Position numbers and translations under genes: made by a program
From: Mumia quercus
Lineage (GTDB): Bacteria > Actinomycetota > Actinomycetes > Propionibacteriales > Nocardioidaceae
DNA length: 64,000 nucleotides
NCBI RefSeq assembly: GCF_025506335.1
Contig: NZ_JANZYO010000003.1
Coordinates: 496,001-560,000, forward strand
Direction of reading: 5' to 3'
Part shown: one piece after another, positions 45,682 through 56,900 of the stretch
How the letters are laid out: every line of letters begins with the position of its first letter
How positions within the stretch are numbered: position 1 is the first letter of the stretch
Notes under the pieces: model-generated
Databases searched by the model: none
Told to the model about the DNA's origin: nothing
Seen by the model: only the letters and a program-made list of their open reading frames with translations

Positions 45682-47453
45682 CGACCCGGACGAGCCCGCC
45701 CGCCCCGCGTACGCTCGCGTCGGCGGGGCTGCTGCTCGCGCTCGCCGCGCTCCTCGGCGGGTGCGTCTCGATCCCCGACGGCGGCCCGGTCCGCGTCGTC
45801 GAGGACGGCCGTCCTCAGCAGGTCTCTCCGGCCCGCATCCGGCCCGCCGGCCCCGCCGAGGGCGCCTCGCCGCGCGAGATCGTCAACGGGTTCCTCCAGG
45901 CGATGATGGCCTCACCGGTGCGCTACGACATCGCTCGTCGCTTCCTCACCGAAGGCGCCGGCGAGGACTGGCGTCCCGAGAAGTCGGTGACGGTGTACTC
46001 CCTGTCGTCGGTCGCGGAGCCGGAGGAACGCACCGGCGCCGAGAGCGTCTCCGTCGACATCGCCCGCGAGGCCGTCCTCACCGAGCAGGGCCGCTTCACG
46101 GTGCCGGCAGCGCGCGAGCAGCACTTCGACTTCACGCTGGTCCAGGAGGACGAGCAGTGGCGCATCGCGGACCCGCCGCCGGGCGCCCTCATCACCGACG
46201 CGTTCTTCGAGGACTACTACGACGCGCTCAACGCGTACTACTTCGACGCGTCGGGGGAGCAGCTCGTCGCCTCCCCGGTCCACCTGCCCGACGACTCGAC
46301 GAGGCCGACGGACCTCGTGGCGTCCCTGCTGGGCGGGCCGGACGGCGTGCTCGGCGGCCAGGCGCGCACGTACCTCCCGGCGAGCTGGCGGCTGGCCGAG
46401 CCGGTGCGCATCGACGACCAGGGGGTGGCCCGGGTCAACCTCACGGGGTCCGACTCGGGGATGCCTCTCGACGACCGTGAGCGGCTGTCGGCGCAGCTCG
46501 TGTGGAGCCTGCGCCAGATCTCCTCGGTCACCGGCGTCGCGATCCAGGTCGGCGACCGGCCGATCGCGTTGCCGAACACCCCGGAGGTCCAGCGTGTCGA
46601 CGCGTGGGACCAGTTCGACCCGGCCGCCGACCGTCCGACGCAGCTGTTCGCGATGCGCGAGGGCAAGCTGCTCGTGGTGGGGCGCTCCACCACCGGGCCC
46701 TTCGCGGGGGAGTGGGGAACCGAGCCCGTCGCCGCCGACGACTTCCGGGTGACGGTGGACTCCGAACGCATCGCGCTCGTCACGGGCGGGCGGCGCACCG
46801 TCGAGGTCTCGCCCCTCGCAGGCGAGCGCGCCCTGGTCCCCGTGCGCCGGGGCACCGATCTGCTCCGCCCGAGCTGGGACGCCGCGGGTCGCCTGTGGAC
46901 CATCGACCGTACGCGTGGGGGCTCGCGGCTCACGGTCGGCCCGACCGACGAGGAGCCACGCGCGATCGACCTCGGGCCGCTCGCCGGCGGGCGCGTGACA
47001 GGGTTCGAGTTGTCGCCGGACGGGGCCCGCTTCACTGCGGTCGCACGCGTCGGCACCCGGGACGCGCTCTACGTCGGGGCGATCCGCTACGACGCCGAGA
47101 CCGGCGCCGTGGTCGGGCTGGTCGATGTCGCGGAGATCCCGCTCCCGACGGAGACCGGCGTCCCGATGTCGGCGGCCTGGCGGTCGAGCACGACGATCGC
47201 GCTGCTCGCACGCGCGCAGGAGCGGGTGCCGCAGGTGGTGATCGTGGCCGTCGACGGGTCGAGCAGCGTCACGGGCGCCGTACGCGTCGGGCTGCTGCCG
47301 CAGGGTGGTGCACGCCAGGTGCTGGGCTCCGGCGTCGTCTCGGCGCCGATCTTCGTCCTCGACGCCGAGGGCGTGCTGTGGACGCAGAACGGCGACGGAC
47401 GGTGGGCCGAGGCCAGCGACGATCCCGTGAACCTCGCGTCGTTCGCGGGCTGA
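45678..47453 (+). CDS. lpqB: Lipoprotein LpqB
   Basis: A 591-residue lipoprotein with a lipobox at L-G-G-C (C29), then an N-terminal domain, a GerMN domain (about 200-320) and a C-terminal beta-propeller-like region with DRTRGGSRLTVG and FELSPDGARFTAVAR. LpqB interacts with MtrB outside the membrane and modulates the MtrA response. ATG 45678 overlaps the mtrB stop. The stop region carries two and a half tandem TGAGCCGC octamers. Confidence 0.95.
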   Translation: MTTRTSPPAPRTLASAGLLLALAALLGGCVSIPDGGPVRVVEDGRPQQVSPARIRPAGPAEGASPREIVNGFLQAMMASPVRYDIARRFLTEGAGEDWRPEKSVTVYSLSSVAEPEERTGAESVSVDIAREAVLTEQGRFTVPAAREQHFDFTLVQEDEQWRIADPPPGALITDAFFEDYYDALNAYYFDASGEQLVASPVHLPDDSTRPTDLVASLLGGPDGVLGGQARTYLPASWRLAEPVRIDDQGVARVNLTGSDSGMPLDDRERLSAQLVWSLRQISSVTGVAIQVGDRPIALPNTPEVQRVDAWDQFDPAADRPTQLFAMREGKLLVVGRSTTGPFAGEWGTEPVAADDFRVTVDSERIALVTGGRRTVEVSPLAGERALVPVRRGTDLLRPSWDAAGRLWTIDRTRGGSRLTVGPTDEEPRAIDLGPLAGGRVTGFELSPDGARFTAVARVGTRDALYVGAIRYDAETGAVVGLVDVAEIPLPTETGVPMSAAWRSSTTIALLARAQERVPQVVIVAVDGSSSVTGAVRVGLLPQGGARQVLGSGVVSAPIFVLDAEGVLWTQNGDGRWAEASDDPVNLASFAG

Positions 47454-47544
47454 GCCGCTGAGCCGCTGAGCCACAGGTCGACCTCGTCCACAGGCCGGCG
47501 CACGTGGGTCCCGCGACCCGTCCGGTCCGCGCGAGGCTGACCGC

Positions 47545-48324
47545 GTGCGAGACTTTCTGCGAGCTGCGGCCGACCTGGTCCTCGGGGTGCGCTGTGCGGG
47601 CTGCGAGGCTCCCGGGCTCGTCCTGTGCGTGCGGTGCGAGGCGCGCGTGCGCGGGGCGCCGGCTCTGCGCACCCCCGACCCGGTGCCGCGCGCCTTCACG
47701 CAGACCCCGCGGGTGGTCACCGCCTCAGCGGGTCCGTACGAGGGCGTCGTCACCTCGGTCCTGCACGCCTACAAAGAGGAGCCGCGCACCGCGCTCGCCG
47801 CACCGCTCGCGAGGGCCTTGGCCGACGCGGTCCTTCGGGCGCTGGCGGCCCGCGGCGCGGACGCGGACGTCCCGGTTCGGCTGGTCCCGGTGCCCTCGCG
47901 GCGCTCGGCCGTCCGCGCCCGCGGCTTCGACGCCGGCGGTGAGCTCGCGCTCCGCGCGGCTCGCGAGCTGCGGCACCGGGGCGTGGCCGCGCGGACCCTG
48001 CGCGTCCTCGAGGTGGCGGCCGTCGTGCGCGACCAGGCCGGTCTGAGCGCGGCCGAGCGCGCGGCCAACCTCGCCGGCGCCTACCGCGTGCGGGGCCCGC
48101 TCTCCGGAGCGTCCGGTCACGTCGTCATCACCGACGACGTCCTCACGACAGGTGCCAGCGCGGGGGAGGCCGTACGCGCGCTCGGGGCGGCCGGTGCACG
48201 CCCGATCGCTGTCGCGACGGTGGCCGCGACCGTACGCCGACGTCCTGCGGCGGCGCAGCCGTCCGGCGTGTGTCGGCCATCTCTAGAGAAAAGTTCGCTC
48301 CCGGTCTACGGTCGAGATAGGTGA
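47545..48324 (+). CDS. ComF-family amidophosphoribosyltransferase-like protein
   Basis: A 259-residue ComF-type protein. N-terminal zinc-ribbon cysteines (RCAGCEAPGLVLCVRCEARV) precede a phosphoribosyltransferase domain with the PRPP loop VVITDDVLTTGAS and the VPVPSRRSAVRARGFDAGGE segment. ComF proteins assist DNA uptake in competent bacteria; in actinobacteria the gene is conserved between lpqB and hpf and its role is unproven. GTG 47545 is about 90 nt after lpqB. Residues after about 230 look unstructured. Confidence 0.9.
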   Translation: MRDFLRAAADLVLGVRCAGCEAPGLVLCVRCEARVRGAPALRTPDPVPRAFTQTPRVVTASAGPYEGVVTSVLHAYKEEPRTALAAPLARALADAVLRALAARGADADVPVRLVPVPSRRSAVRARGFDAGGELALRAARELRHRGVAARTLRVLEVAAVVRDQAGLSAAERAANLAGAYRVRGPLSGASGHVVITDDVLTTGASAGEAVRALGAAGARPIAVATVAATVRRRPAAAQPSGVCRPSLEKSSLPVYGRDR

Positions 48325-48383
48325 ACGTCATCCGCCGCGACAGTCGCCGACAACGGCGGCAGTCGCTCATCCGAGGAGGCTTC

Positions 48384-49043
48384 GTGGACATCGTCGTCAA
48401 GGGCAGGAACTGCGAGATCAGCCAGCGTTTCCGGGACTACGTAGACGAGAAGGCCCCTCGAATCGAGAAGTACGACCAGCGCAAGAAGATCCAGCGCGTC
48501 GAGGTCGAGCTCACGAAGGAGTACAACCCTCGTCAGAGCGGACGCTGTGAGCGCGTGGAGATCACCCTCCGCGGTCGCGGGCCCGCGATGCGTGCCGAAG
48601 CCTGCTCGGACGACCCTCTCGCCGCGCTCGACAAGGCGGTCGACAAGCTCGAGGCGCAGGTGCGCAAGGCTCAGGACCGGCGTCGCGTCCACCACGGCAG
48701 CCGTACGCCGATGTCGGTCTCGCAGTTCGCCGCCACCGCTGACGGCGCAGCCTCGAGCGAGCCGGAAGAGGAGCCGATCGACGCCGTCCGCTACGCCGGA
48801 CCGGTCGAGGTTCGTGGGGAGGGGCCGCTGGTCGTCCGCGAGAAGACGCACCGCGCGGCACCCATGACGCTCGACCAGGCGCTGTACGAGATGGAGATGG
48901 TGGGGCACGACTTCTACCTCTTCGTCGAGAAGGACTCCGGGCAGCCGAGCGTCGTCTACCGCAGGCGTGGCTACGACTACGGAGTCATCCACATCGAACC
49001 CACGTCCGGGAGCTTCGAGGGACTCGACGACAGCGTCGGCTGA
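48384..49043 (+). CDS. hpf: Ribosome hibernation promoting factor, long form
   Basis: A 219-residue long-type HPF. The N-terminal domain (about 1-105: VDIVVKGRNCEISQRFRDYV; RCERVEITLRGRGPAMRAE) binds the 30S subunit, and the C-terminal dimerisation domain (about 155-219, from VVREKTHRAAPMTLDQAL through GHDFYLFVEKD to YDYGVIHIEP) joins ribosomes into 100S dimers. GTG 48384 is chosen for its GAGGAGG 4 nt upstream; an earlier in-frame GTG at 48321 would add an unconserved basic extension. It is expected to be expressed under stress. Confidence 0.95.
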   Translation: MDIVVKGRNCEISQRFRDYVDEKAPRIEKYDQRKKIQRVEVELTKEYNPRQSGRCERVEITLRGRGPAMRAEACSDDPLAALDKAVDKLEAQVRKAQDRRRVHHGSRTPMSVSQFAATADGAASSEPEEEPIDAVRYAGPVEVRGEGPLVVREKTHRAAPMTLDQALYEMEMVGHDFYLFVEKDSGQPSVVYRRRGYDYGVIHIEPTSGSFEGLDDSVG

Positions 49044-49068
49044 CCCTTCCGTGGCATGATCGGCTGCG

Positions 49069-49740
49069 ATGGACGCTGCAGACGTGCCGACTGAGACGGT
49101 CCGGGTCCTCCTCGTCGACGACCAGGAGCTCTTCCGTCGCGGCCTGCGCATGGTCCTCGAAGCCGATCCCGGACTCGAGATCGAGGAGGCCCACGACGGC
49201 CCGTCGGGCGTCGCTCAGGCGACCGCCAGCGCGCCGGACGTGGTCCTCCTCGACGTCCGGATGCCGGGGATGAGCGGACCCCGGGCGGCAGCGGCGATCA
49301 AGGAGGTCGCGCCGTCGGCACGGATCATCATGCTCACGGCCAGCGACGAGGAGAGCGACCTTCTGGAGTCGATCCGCAACGGCGCCTCCGGCTACCTCCT
49401 CAAGGACTCCTCGGTCGACCAGGTCAGCGACGCCGTACGCCGGGTGGCGGCCGGTCAGTCGCTCATCAGCCCGCCGATGGCGACCCGGCTCCTCGAGGAG
49501 TTCCGTCAGCTCGCGACCCGCGGTGAGCCGCCGCGCGGCACCAAGCTCAGCGACCGTGAGCTGGAGGTCCTCCGGCTGGTCGCGGTGGGCCACAACAACA
49601 GGGAGATCGGTCAGAAGCTGTTCATCAGCGAGAACACCGTCAAGAACCACGTCCGCAACATCCTGGAGAAGCTCCAGCTGCGGTCACGGGTGGAGGCCGC
49701 GACGTACGCGGTCCGCGAGCGTCTCCTCGACCTGCCGTGA
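49069..49740 (+). CDS. Orphan NarL/LuxR-type response regulator
   Basis: A 223-residue response regulator with receiver (DDQ at 17-19, phospho-Asp D62 in LLDVRMPGMSG, MLTAS, Lys in YLLKDSS) and LuxR HTH (LSDRELEVLRLVAVGHNNRE then ENTVKNHVRNILEKL). No histidine kinase gene is adjacent. GTGA links its stop to a DNA glycosylase gene, an unusual pairing. A related LuxR regulator is conserved between hpf and secA in several actinobacteria, but its signal is unknown to me. Confidence 0.93.
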   Translation: MDAADVPTETVRVLLVDDQELFRRGLRMVLEADPGLEIEEAHDGPSGVAQATASAPDVVLLDVRMPGMSGPRAAAAIKEVAPSARIIMLTASDEESDLLESIRNGASGYLLKDSSVDQVSDAVRRVAAGQSLISPPMATRLLEEFRQLATRGEPPRGTKLSDRELEVLRLVAVGHNNREIGQKLFISENTVKNHVRNILEKLQLRSRVEAATYAVRERLLDLP

Positions 49741-50972
49741 CGCGGGTGCAGGAGATGGCGGCGGCGACCGCCAGGAGGACGGTGCTGGCCGCGCAAGGGT
49801 TCAACGACCGTCCTCACGCCCGGGTGACGATGCGCTCGCTCGACCGCGCGCTGACCCGGACGGGCGTTCTCCAGATCGACTCGGTGAACGTCTTGCAGCG
49901 GGCGCACTACCTCCCGCTCTTCAGCCGCCTGGGCCCGTACGACACCGCGCTCCTGCACCGCGCCGCCGAGCGGCGTCCGCGCCGGCTCGTCGAGTACTGG
50001 GCGCACGTCGCGGCGTACATGCCCGTCGAGCTGTGGCCGGCGATGCAGCATCGCATGCGCGGCTACCGCGAGCGTGGGCACGCCTGGACCGGCGAGCCCG
50101 GGCGGCCGGCGCTCGCGGACCCGCTGCTCCTCGAGGTCGAGCGCCGCGGCGCCGTGACGGCACGGGATCTCGACCCTGCGACCGATCGTCCGCGCGACCA
50201 GTGGGGATGGAACTGGTCCGAGACCAAGAAGGTGCTCGAGTACCTCTTCCTCTCCGGCGAGCTCGCGGTCGCCCGCCGCAACGGCGCGTTCGAGCGGGTG
50301 TACGACCTCCCCGAGCGGGTCCTCCCGGCGCACGTCCTCGACGCCCCGGAGCCCGCTCCGGACGAGGCGGCCCGGACGCTGGTGCGTCGCGCGGCGGCCT
50401 CGAGCGGTCTCGCCACGGAGGCGAGCCTGCGTGACTACTACCGGATGGGCGTGAACGAGACGCGCGAGGCGGTGCGCGACCTCGTGGAGGAGGGCACGCT
50501 CGAGCCCGTGCGCGTCGAGGGGTGGCGGCGCGTCGCGTACCGGTACGCGGGGGCCGCCGTCCCTCGGCGGATCCGGACCGCGGCGCTGCTCAGCCCGTTC
50601 GACCCGCTCGTCTGGGAGCGTGCGCGCACCGAGGACCTCTTCGGGTTCCGCTACCGCATCGAGATCTACGTGCCCGCCCACAAGCGGGTCCACGGCTACT
50701 ACGTGCTGCCGTTCCTGCTCGACGAGGCCATCGTGGCGCGCGTCGACCTCAAGGCCGACCGTGCGACCGGCCGCCTCCTGGTGCGCTCGGCCTGGGCGGA
50801 GCCGGCCGTCGACCGCGAGCAGGTCGCGGAGGCGCTGGCCGAGCAGCTGTGGGTGGCCGCAGGGTGGCTGGGGCTGGTCGCCGTGGAGGTGGAGCCGCAG
50901 GGCGACCTCGCGGGGCCGCTGGCCGCTGCCGTACCGGCGCACACCGCCGTCGGCGACTCCTCACCGGTGTGA
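49737..50972 (+). CDS. YcaQ/AlkZ-family winged-helix DNA glycosylase
   Basis: A 411-residue protein of the winged-helix DNA-binding family that includes E. coli YcaQ (AlkX) and Streptomyces AlkZ, which unhook interstrand crosslinks. The N-terminal Q46-x-D48 motif in VLQIDSVNVLQRAHYLPLFS matches the catalytic QxD/QxQ element of YcaQ-type members. The middle (LVEYWAHVAAYMP; WGWNWSETKKVLEYLFLSGE) and C-terminal FRYRIEIYVPAHKRVHGYYV are typical. GTG 49737 overlaps the LuxR regulator's stop, so they are co-translated, suggesting damage-related control. Crosslink repair is inferred. Confidence 0.88.
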   Translation: MTRVQEMAAATARRTVLAAQGFNDRPHARVTMRSLDRALTRTGVLQIDSVNVLQRAHYLPLFSRLGPYDTALLHRAAERRPRRLVEYWAHVAAYMPVELWPAMQHRMRGYRERGHAWTGEPGRPALADPLLLEVERRGAVTARDLDPATDRPRDQWGWNWSETKKVLEYLFLSGELAVARRNGAFERVYDLPERVLPAHVLDAPEPAPDEAARTLVRRAAASSGLATEASLRDYYRMGVNETREAVRDLVEEGTLEPVRVEGWRRVAYRYAGAAVPRRIRTAALLSPFDPLVWERARTEDLFGFRYRIEIYVPAHKRVHGYYVLPFLLDEAIVARVDLKADRATGRLLVRSAWAEPAVDREQVAEALAEQLWVAAGWLGLVAVEVEPQGDLAGPLAAAVPAHTAVGDSSPV

Positions 50973-51104
50973 CCGGGATCCCTCCGCAGTTACGGTTGCC
51001 CCCGTCGGTCGCCTAGGATGGTCGCGATTCTGCCGTTGCGGGGGTGAGCCGGTGCGTGCCCGGCCCCTGGGCGGCTTCGGAGCAAGTCTCAGGAGTGCGA
51101 TTCC

Positions 51105-53846
<2,742 letters not shown>

Positions 53847-53861
53847 GCCTCGGCTCGCGTC

Positions 53862-53920
53862 CACGACGAAGGACCCGACGTCCGGCCCTCTCGGGCCGTG
53901 AGGTCGGGTCCTTCGTCGTG
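53862..53920. terminator. Nested terminator hairpin after secA
   Basis: An 18-bp perfect outer stem, CACGACGAAGGACCCGAC (53862-53879) with its complement at 53903-53920, encloses an inner hairpin CGGCCC-TCTC-GGGCCG (53883-53898). It starts 15 nt after the secA stop, between convergent genes. Confidence 0.8.
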
Positions 53921-53934
53921 CGGGGCCGACGGGC

Positions 53935-53988
53935 GGTCTCTCGCCGGCGGGCTGCAGGTCTCTCGCCGGGGGGGCTGGGGGTCTCTCG
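53935..53988. repeat. Three tandem copies of a 22-23-bp unit
   Basis: GGTCTCTCGCCGG starts at 53935 and 53957; a third shorter copy GGTCTCTCG starts at 53980. The first two units continue to a GGGCTG element. The array lies just beyond the stop of the minus-strand Rv3235-type gene. Function unknown. Confidence 0.55.
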
Positions 53989-54513
53989 TCACACCCAGCA
54001 GAGGGCGGTGCAGACCCAGGTCGGATCACGCCGGTCGGCGTCGTGGACCAGACGTGCGGCCAGCGCACGCGAACGGTCGCCTTGGGCGATCCGCGCGGCG
54101 ATCTCCGCAGCCCCGGTGCGGGGGCGCGTGACGCGGATGCTCGCGAGCCGGCTCGCGGGAGCCTGTCGTGGCTCCCGCGTACGGGCACGCGCCAGGATCG
54201 CGACACGCTTCTGCATCTCGTCGTACACCTCCGGCGCGAGCACGCGGGCGAGCTGGGTGAGGGGTCGGCTGCCTGAGGAGACCTCGAGCAGGGCGCGGAC
54301 GAACGTCGCCGCGCGCTGGTCCAGGCCGGGCTCGTGCGGCGGCACGAGGCTCAGGTGAGGGCGGGGAGGCGAGGGCAGCACCTGCGGTGACGACAGGGCG
54401 AGCGAGCCGTCGACGAGGGGCAGCGACCACTGGGCGGTCGCCGCGGGCCGGGCGCCGCCGGAACGTGGACGGGAGAGCGAGAGGTCGTGGAGGGGCGTAC
54501 CTGCTGCGGTCAT
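53989..54513 (-). CDS. Rv3235-family protein
   Basis: A 174-residue protein with a disordered Ser/Pro-rich N-terminus (1-55) and a helical core: AATFVRALLEVSSGSRPLTQ then LARVLAPEVYDEMQKR, ending WVCTALCWV. This is the Rv3235-type family, conserved beside secA in actinobacteria; no function is known. ATG 54513 has AAGGAG 6 nt upstream. The LysM gene ends 26 nt upstream on the same strand. Confidence 0.82.
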   Translation of the reverse strand: MTAAGTPLHDLSLSRPRSGGARPAATAQWSLPLVDGSLALSSPQVLPSPPRPHLSLVPPHEPGLDQRAATFVRALLEVSSGSRPLTQLARVLAPEVYDEMQKRVAILARARTREPRQAPASRLASIRVTRPRTGAAEIAARIAQGDRSRALAARLVHDADRRDPTWVCTALCWV

Positions 54514-54539
54514 CGGAGTCTCCTTGCGCGAGGGTCAGG

Positions 54540-55262
54540 TCAGTGCGGAGGGTCGGACGAGGGAGAGGTCTCGGACGGGGGAGAGGTGGTCGGGGCGCGG
54601 AGGACCATGCCGATCCGCAGCGCGTGCGGGTCGTCGCCGATGCGCGCACGGTTCGCCGCGTACCAACGGCGCCACTCGCCGTCGAGCTGTGCGGCCGTCG
54701 GCTCCTCGCCACGCCAGGAGGCGGCGGCGATCCGCCACAGAGAGTCGCCCGCGCGGACGCGGTAGCGCGTCCGTGGCGCGGACGGCGGGCGGCTCGTCCG
54801 GACGGTGCTGCGGCGGAGCTCGGCCGGCCGGTCGGGAAGGGCCAGCCCGCGCAGGGAGACCGAGCTCGGCGCGCCTGCCGTGCGGGGGCCTGCGGGCTCG
54901 CCGGGGGCACCCGGCGCCCCGGCGACCGCTGCCGCGGGCACGGCGAGGACCAAGGACGAGCCGGCGACGGCGAGGACCGCGCGACGCCACGGCCCAGGCG
55001 AGAGCCGCAGGAGTCCGGTGGGCACCGGGCGCCGGCAGAGGCGGCAGACGAGAGCGACCACGGTCAGTGCGCACAGCCACGCCGTCGCGGCCGTGGCCAC
55101 GAGCAGCGCGAGGTCGCCGAGAAGGACCTCGAGGCGCGCGGACGTCGGCCCCGTCGCGGCGATCAGCCGCGCACCTGCGGACGGTGCGTGCTCCACGAGC
55201 ACGAGCACCGCGATCCACGGTGGCGCGACGGCCGCACCGGCACGGAGTCCTCGCGTGATCAT
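54540..55262 (-). CDS. LysM-domain membrane protein
   Basis: A 240-residue protein with three predicted membrane helices (about 13-30, 45-75 and 92-113), a Pro/Ala linker and a C-terminal LysM domain starting YRVRAGDSLWRIAAASW and ending near IGMVLRAP. LysM binds peptidoglycan, so the domain should be outside the membrane. Two Cys (VCRLCRR) lie just inside. No hydrolase domain is present. ATG 55262 has GGAAGGGG about 6 nt upstream. Three tandem 10-bp repeats occupy the leader. Confidence 0.87.
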   Translation of the reverse strand: MITRGLRAGAAVAPPWIAVLVLVEHAPSAGARLIAATGPTSARLEVLLGDLALLVATAATAWLCALTVVALVCRLCRRPVPTGLLRLSPGPWRRAVLAVAGSSLVLAVPAAAVAGAPGAPGEPAGPRTAGAPSSVSLRGLALPDRPAELRRSTVRTSRPPSAPRTRYRVRAGDSLWRIAAASWRGEEPTAAQLDGEWRRWYAANRARIGDDPHALRIGMVLRAPTTSPPSETSPSSDPPH

Positions 55263-55277
55263 GTGACGCCCCTTCCT

Positions 55278-55306
55278 TACGTTTGCCTACGTTTGCGTAC
55301 GCTCGC
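55278..55306 (-). repeat. Three tandem 10-bp repeats upstream of the LysM gene
   Basis: TACGTTTGC at 55278-55286 and 55288-55296 and the diverged TACGCTCGC at 55298-55306 recur every 10 bp, one helical turn. They start 3 nt beyond the LysM Shine-Dalgarno. In-phase direct repeats suit a head-to-tail binding protein; an excisionase-like HTH gene lies 0.6 kb away. Confidence 0.5.
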
Positions 55307-55359
55307 CGCCGCAGTCAATCGTTCGTCCACACCCGCCGCGAAGGGCTAGAGTCCTCGCC

Positions 55360-55869
55360 ATGCGATGGGACGACCGGTTCGTGGCGTTGGAGCGCGGCCT
55401 GGTCCAGCAGGCGGAGAGCGAGCGTCACGCCGCCCGCGACCTCGAGATCAGCGACCTCGTCGCCGAGCGCGTCGCGCAGCTGTCGTGGGCAGACCGCTGC
55501 CTCGGTCTCGTCGTGACGGTGCGCGTCGGCTCGCTCGGTCCGCTCCGAGGCGAGCTGGCCATGGCGACCGCGGACTGGGCGTTGATCCACCACGACGCCG
55601 TCACCGACTGGGTCGTCGCGCTCAGAGAGGTCGTCGCGGTCGTGCCGGAGGGCGACACCCCCTGTGCGTCACGGAGCGAGGTGCAGCGCCGGATGACCTG
55701 GCGTCAGGCGTGGGGAGCGCTGGTCCGCGACCGTGACGAGGTGCACGTGCACCGCCGGGACGGGTCGAGCCTGCGAGGAGTCCCCGTCGCGACCGGCCTC
55801 GACCACGTCGAGATCGCGGGCGAGCTCGTGCCGTACGAGGCGGTCGTGGCGATCAGGTGTCCGCGTTGA
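55360..55869 (+). CDS. Conserved hypothetical actinobacterial protein
   Basis: A 169-residue soluble protein not assigned to a functional family. It begins MRWDDRFVALERGLVQQAES with helical character and continues with short beta-rich segments such as HHDAVTDWVVAL and GLDHVEIAGELVPYEAVVAI, giving the look of a small barrel. TAGAGT lies 7 nt before ATG 55360 (leaderless). Its last 17 bp overlap the end of the convergent excisionase-like gene. No partner is indicated beyond the divergent LysM gene. Confidence 0.7.
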   Translation: MRWDDRFVALERGLVQQAESERHAARDLEISDLVAERVAQLSWADRCLGLVVTVRVGSLGPLRGELAMATADWALIHHDAVTDWVVALREVVAVVPEGDTPCASRSEVQRRMTWRQAWGALVRDRDEVHVHRRDGSSLRGVPVATGLDHVEIAGELVPYEAVVAIRCPR

Positions 55870-56113
55870 GGGCGTCGCTGTCCTCGTCGACGAACGGGTG
55901 CGCGGCGATGTGGTCGCGGGTGGCGGCGTACTGGTCGGCGATGTAGCGCTCGAGCGCCTCGCTCTCGACCCGCCACACGCCGCGCCCCCCGACCCGGATC
56001 GCGGGCAGGTCGCCGCGGCGGACCAGTGCGTACACCTGGCGCTCGGAGACGTTGAGGATGTCGGCCACGTCCGAGAGACGCAGGAATCGGGGTGACTCGG
56101 ATCCGACGGGCAT
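55853..56113 (-). CDS. Excisionase/MerR-like small HTH DNA-binding protein
   Basis: An 86-residue protein with one winged HTH: LRLSDVADILNVSERQVYAL then RRGDLPAIRVGGRGVWRVES, the HTH_17/excisionase class that also includes BldC. A C-terminal acidic helix (EALERYIADQYAATRDHIAA) follows. Such proteins are often transcription factors, not phage excisionases, and no integrase is nearby. ATG 56113 is preferred; an upstream in-frame extension would overlap the SAF gene promoter region. It is divergent from the SAF gene. Confidence 0.85.
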   Translation of the reverse strand: MPVGSESPRFLRLSDVADILNVSERQVYALVRRGDLPAIRVGGRGVWRVESEALERYIADQYAATRDHIAAHPFVDEDSDALNADT

Positions 56114-56216
56114 GTGCTGATTGTGCCAGCCGCGAACGGGACGATCAGCCCGCGTCGCCTCGGACTGTGGACAACTGCTGGACGGGGCGACGCCCGGTGC
56201 GGCATCAATAGGGGGC

Positions 56217-56900
56217 ATGCCGACACGCACGCAGCGCACGGTCTCGGCGCGCGCGGACACCCGCCGACTGCAGCGGCCCTCGTGGACGCACCCCCGCGCT
56301 CTCGGAGGGGTCGCGCTGGTGGCCGTCTGCGTGGTCCTCGGCGGGCTGCTCGTCGCCCGTGTCTCGGAGACGACAGAGGTCTGGGCCCTGCGTGCCGACG
56401 TTCGCGCCGGGGAGCCCGTCGAGGTCGGCGACCTCGTACCCGTGGACGTCCGGCTGGTCGGCGAGGCGCGGTCGCGCTACCTGGCGGCGGGAGGGGCGGA
56501 CGCGCTCGCGAGCCGGGTTACGTCGGCGGTGTGGGGCCGTGACCTGGTCGCCGGTGAGCTCGTCCCGGCGGCCGCCTTGGTCGACGCAGCCGCCGCCGAG
56601 GGCGTCGAGCTGCCGCTGCAGGTGGCTCACGCCTCGCAGCCCCCCGACCTCCGTGAAGGCCACCGTGTCGACGTCTGGGTCGCCCCGGACGACGCGGCCT
56701 CCGAGCGCGCCGACGCGGCCCGGCGCGTCCTCGAGGACGTCGTGGTCGTCGCCGTCCACGGCTCCGGCACGGCGTGGGGTGACGCGACCACCCGCGGCGT
56801 CGTCGTACGCGTCGTGGACGAGTCGCTCCTCCCACGTGCGCTGGCCGCGCTCGGCTCGGGGAGCGTCACGCTCGTACGCCGCGGAGGAGCCGCTTCGTGA
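56217..56900 (+). CDS. SAF-domain (CpaB/RcpC-like) membrane protein
   Basis: A 227-residue protein with one N-terminal membrane helix (about 30-50) and an extracellular SAF domain (VWALRADVRAGEPVEVGDLV) as in CpaB of Flp pilus systems, followed by a beta-rich region (VDVWVAPDDAASERADAARR). ATG 56217 has AGGGGGC upstream. Its stop overlaps a CpaE-like ATPase gene by 4 nt. No TadA, TadB, TadC or pilin gene follows, so a role in pili is not established. Confidence 0.83.
   Translation: MPTRTQRTVSARADTRRLQRPSWTHPRALGGVALVAVCVVLGGLLVARVSETTEVWALRADVRAGEPVEVGDLVPVDVRLVGEARSRYLAAGGADALASRVTSAVWGRDLVAGELVPAAALVDAAAAEGVELPLQVAHASQPPDLREGHRVDVWVAPDDAASERADAARRVLEDVVVVAVHGSGTAWGDATTRGVVVRVVDESLLPRALAALGSGSVTLVRRGGAAS

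Noticed and set aside
55853-56113. Phage excisionase indicating an integrated element
   Set aside because: No integrase, attachment-site repeat or other phage gene is nearby; small HTH proteins of this class are common chromosomal regulators.
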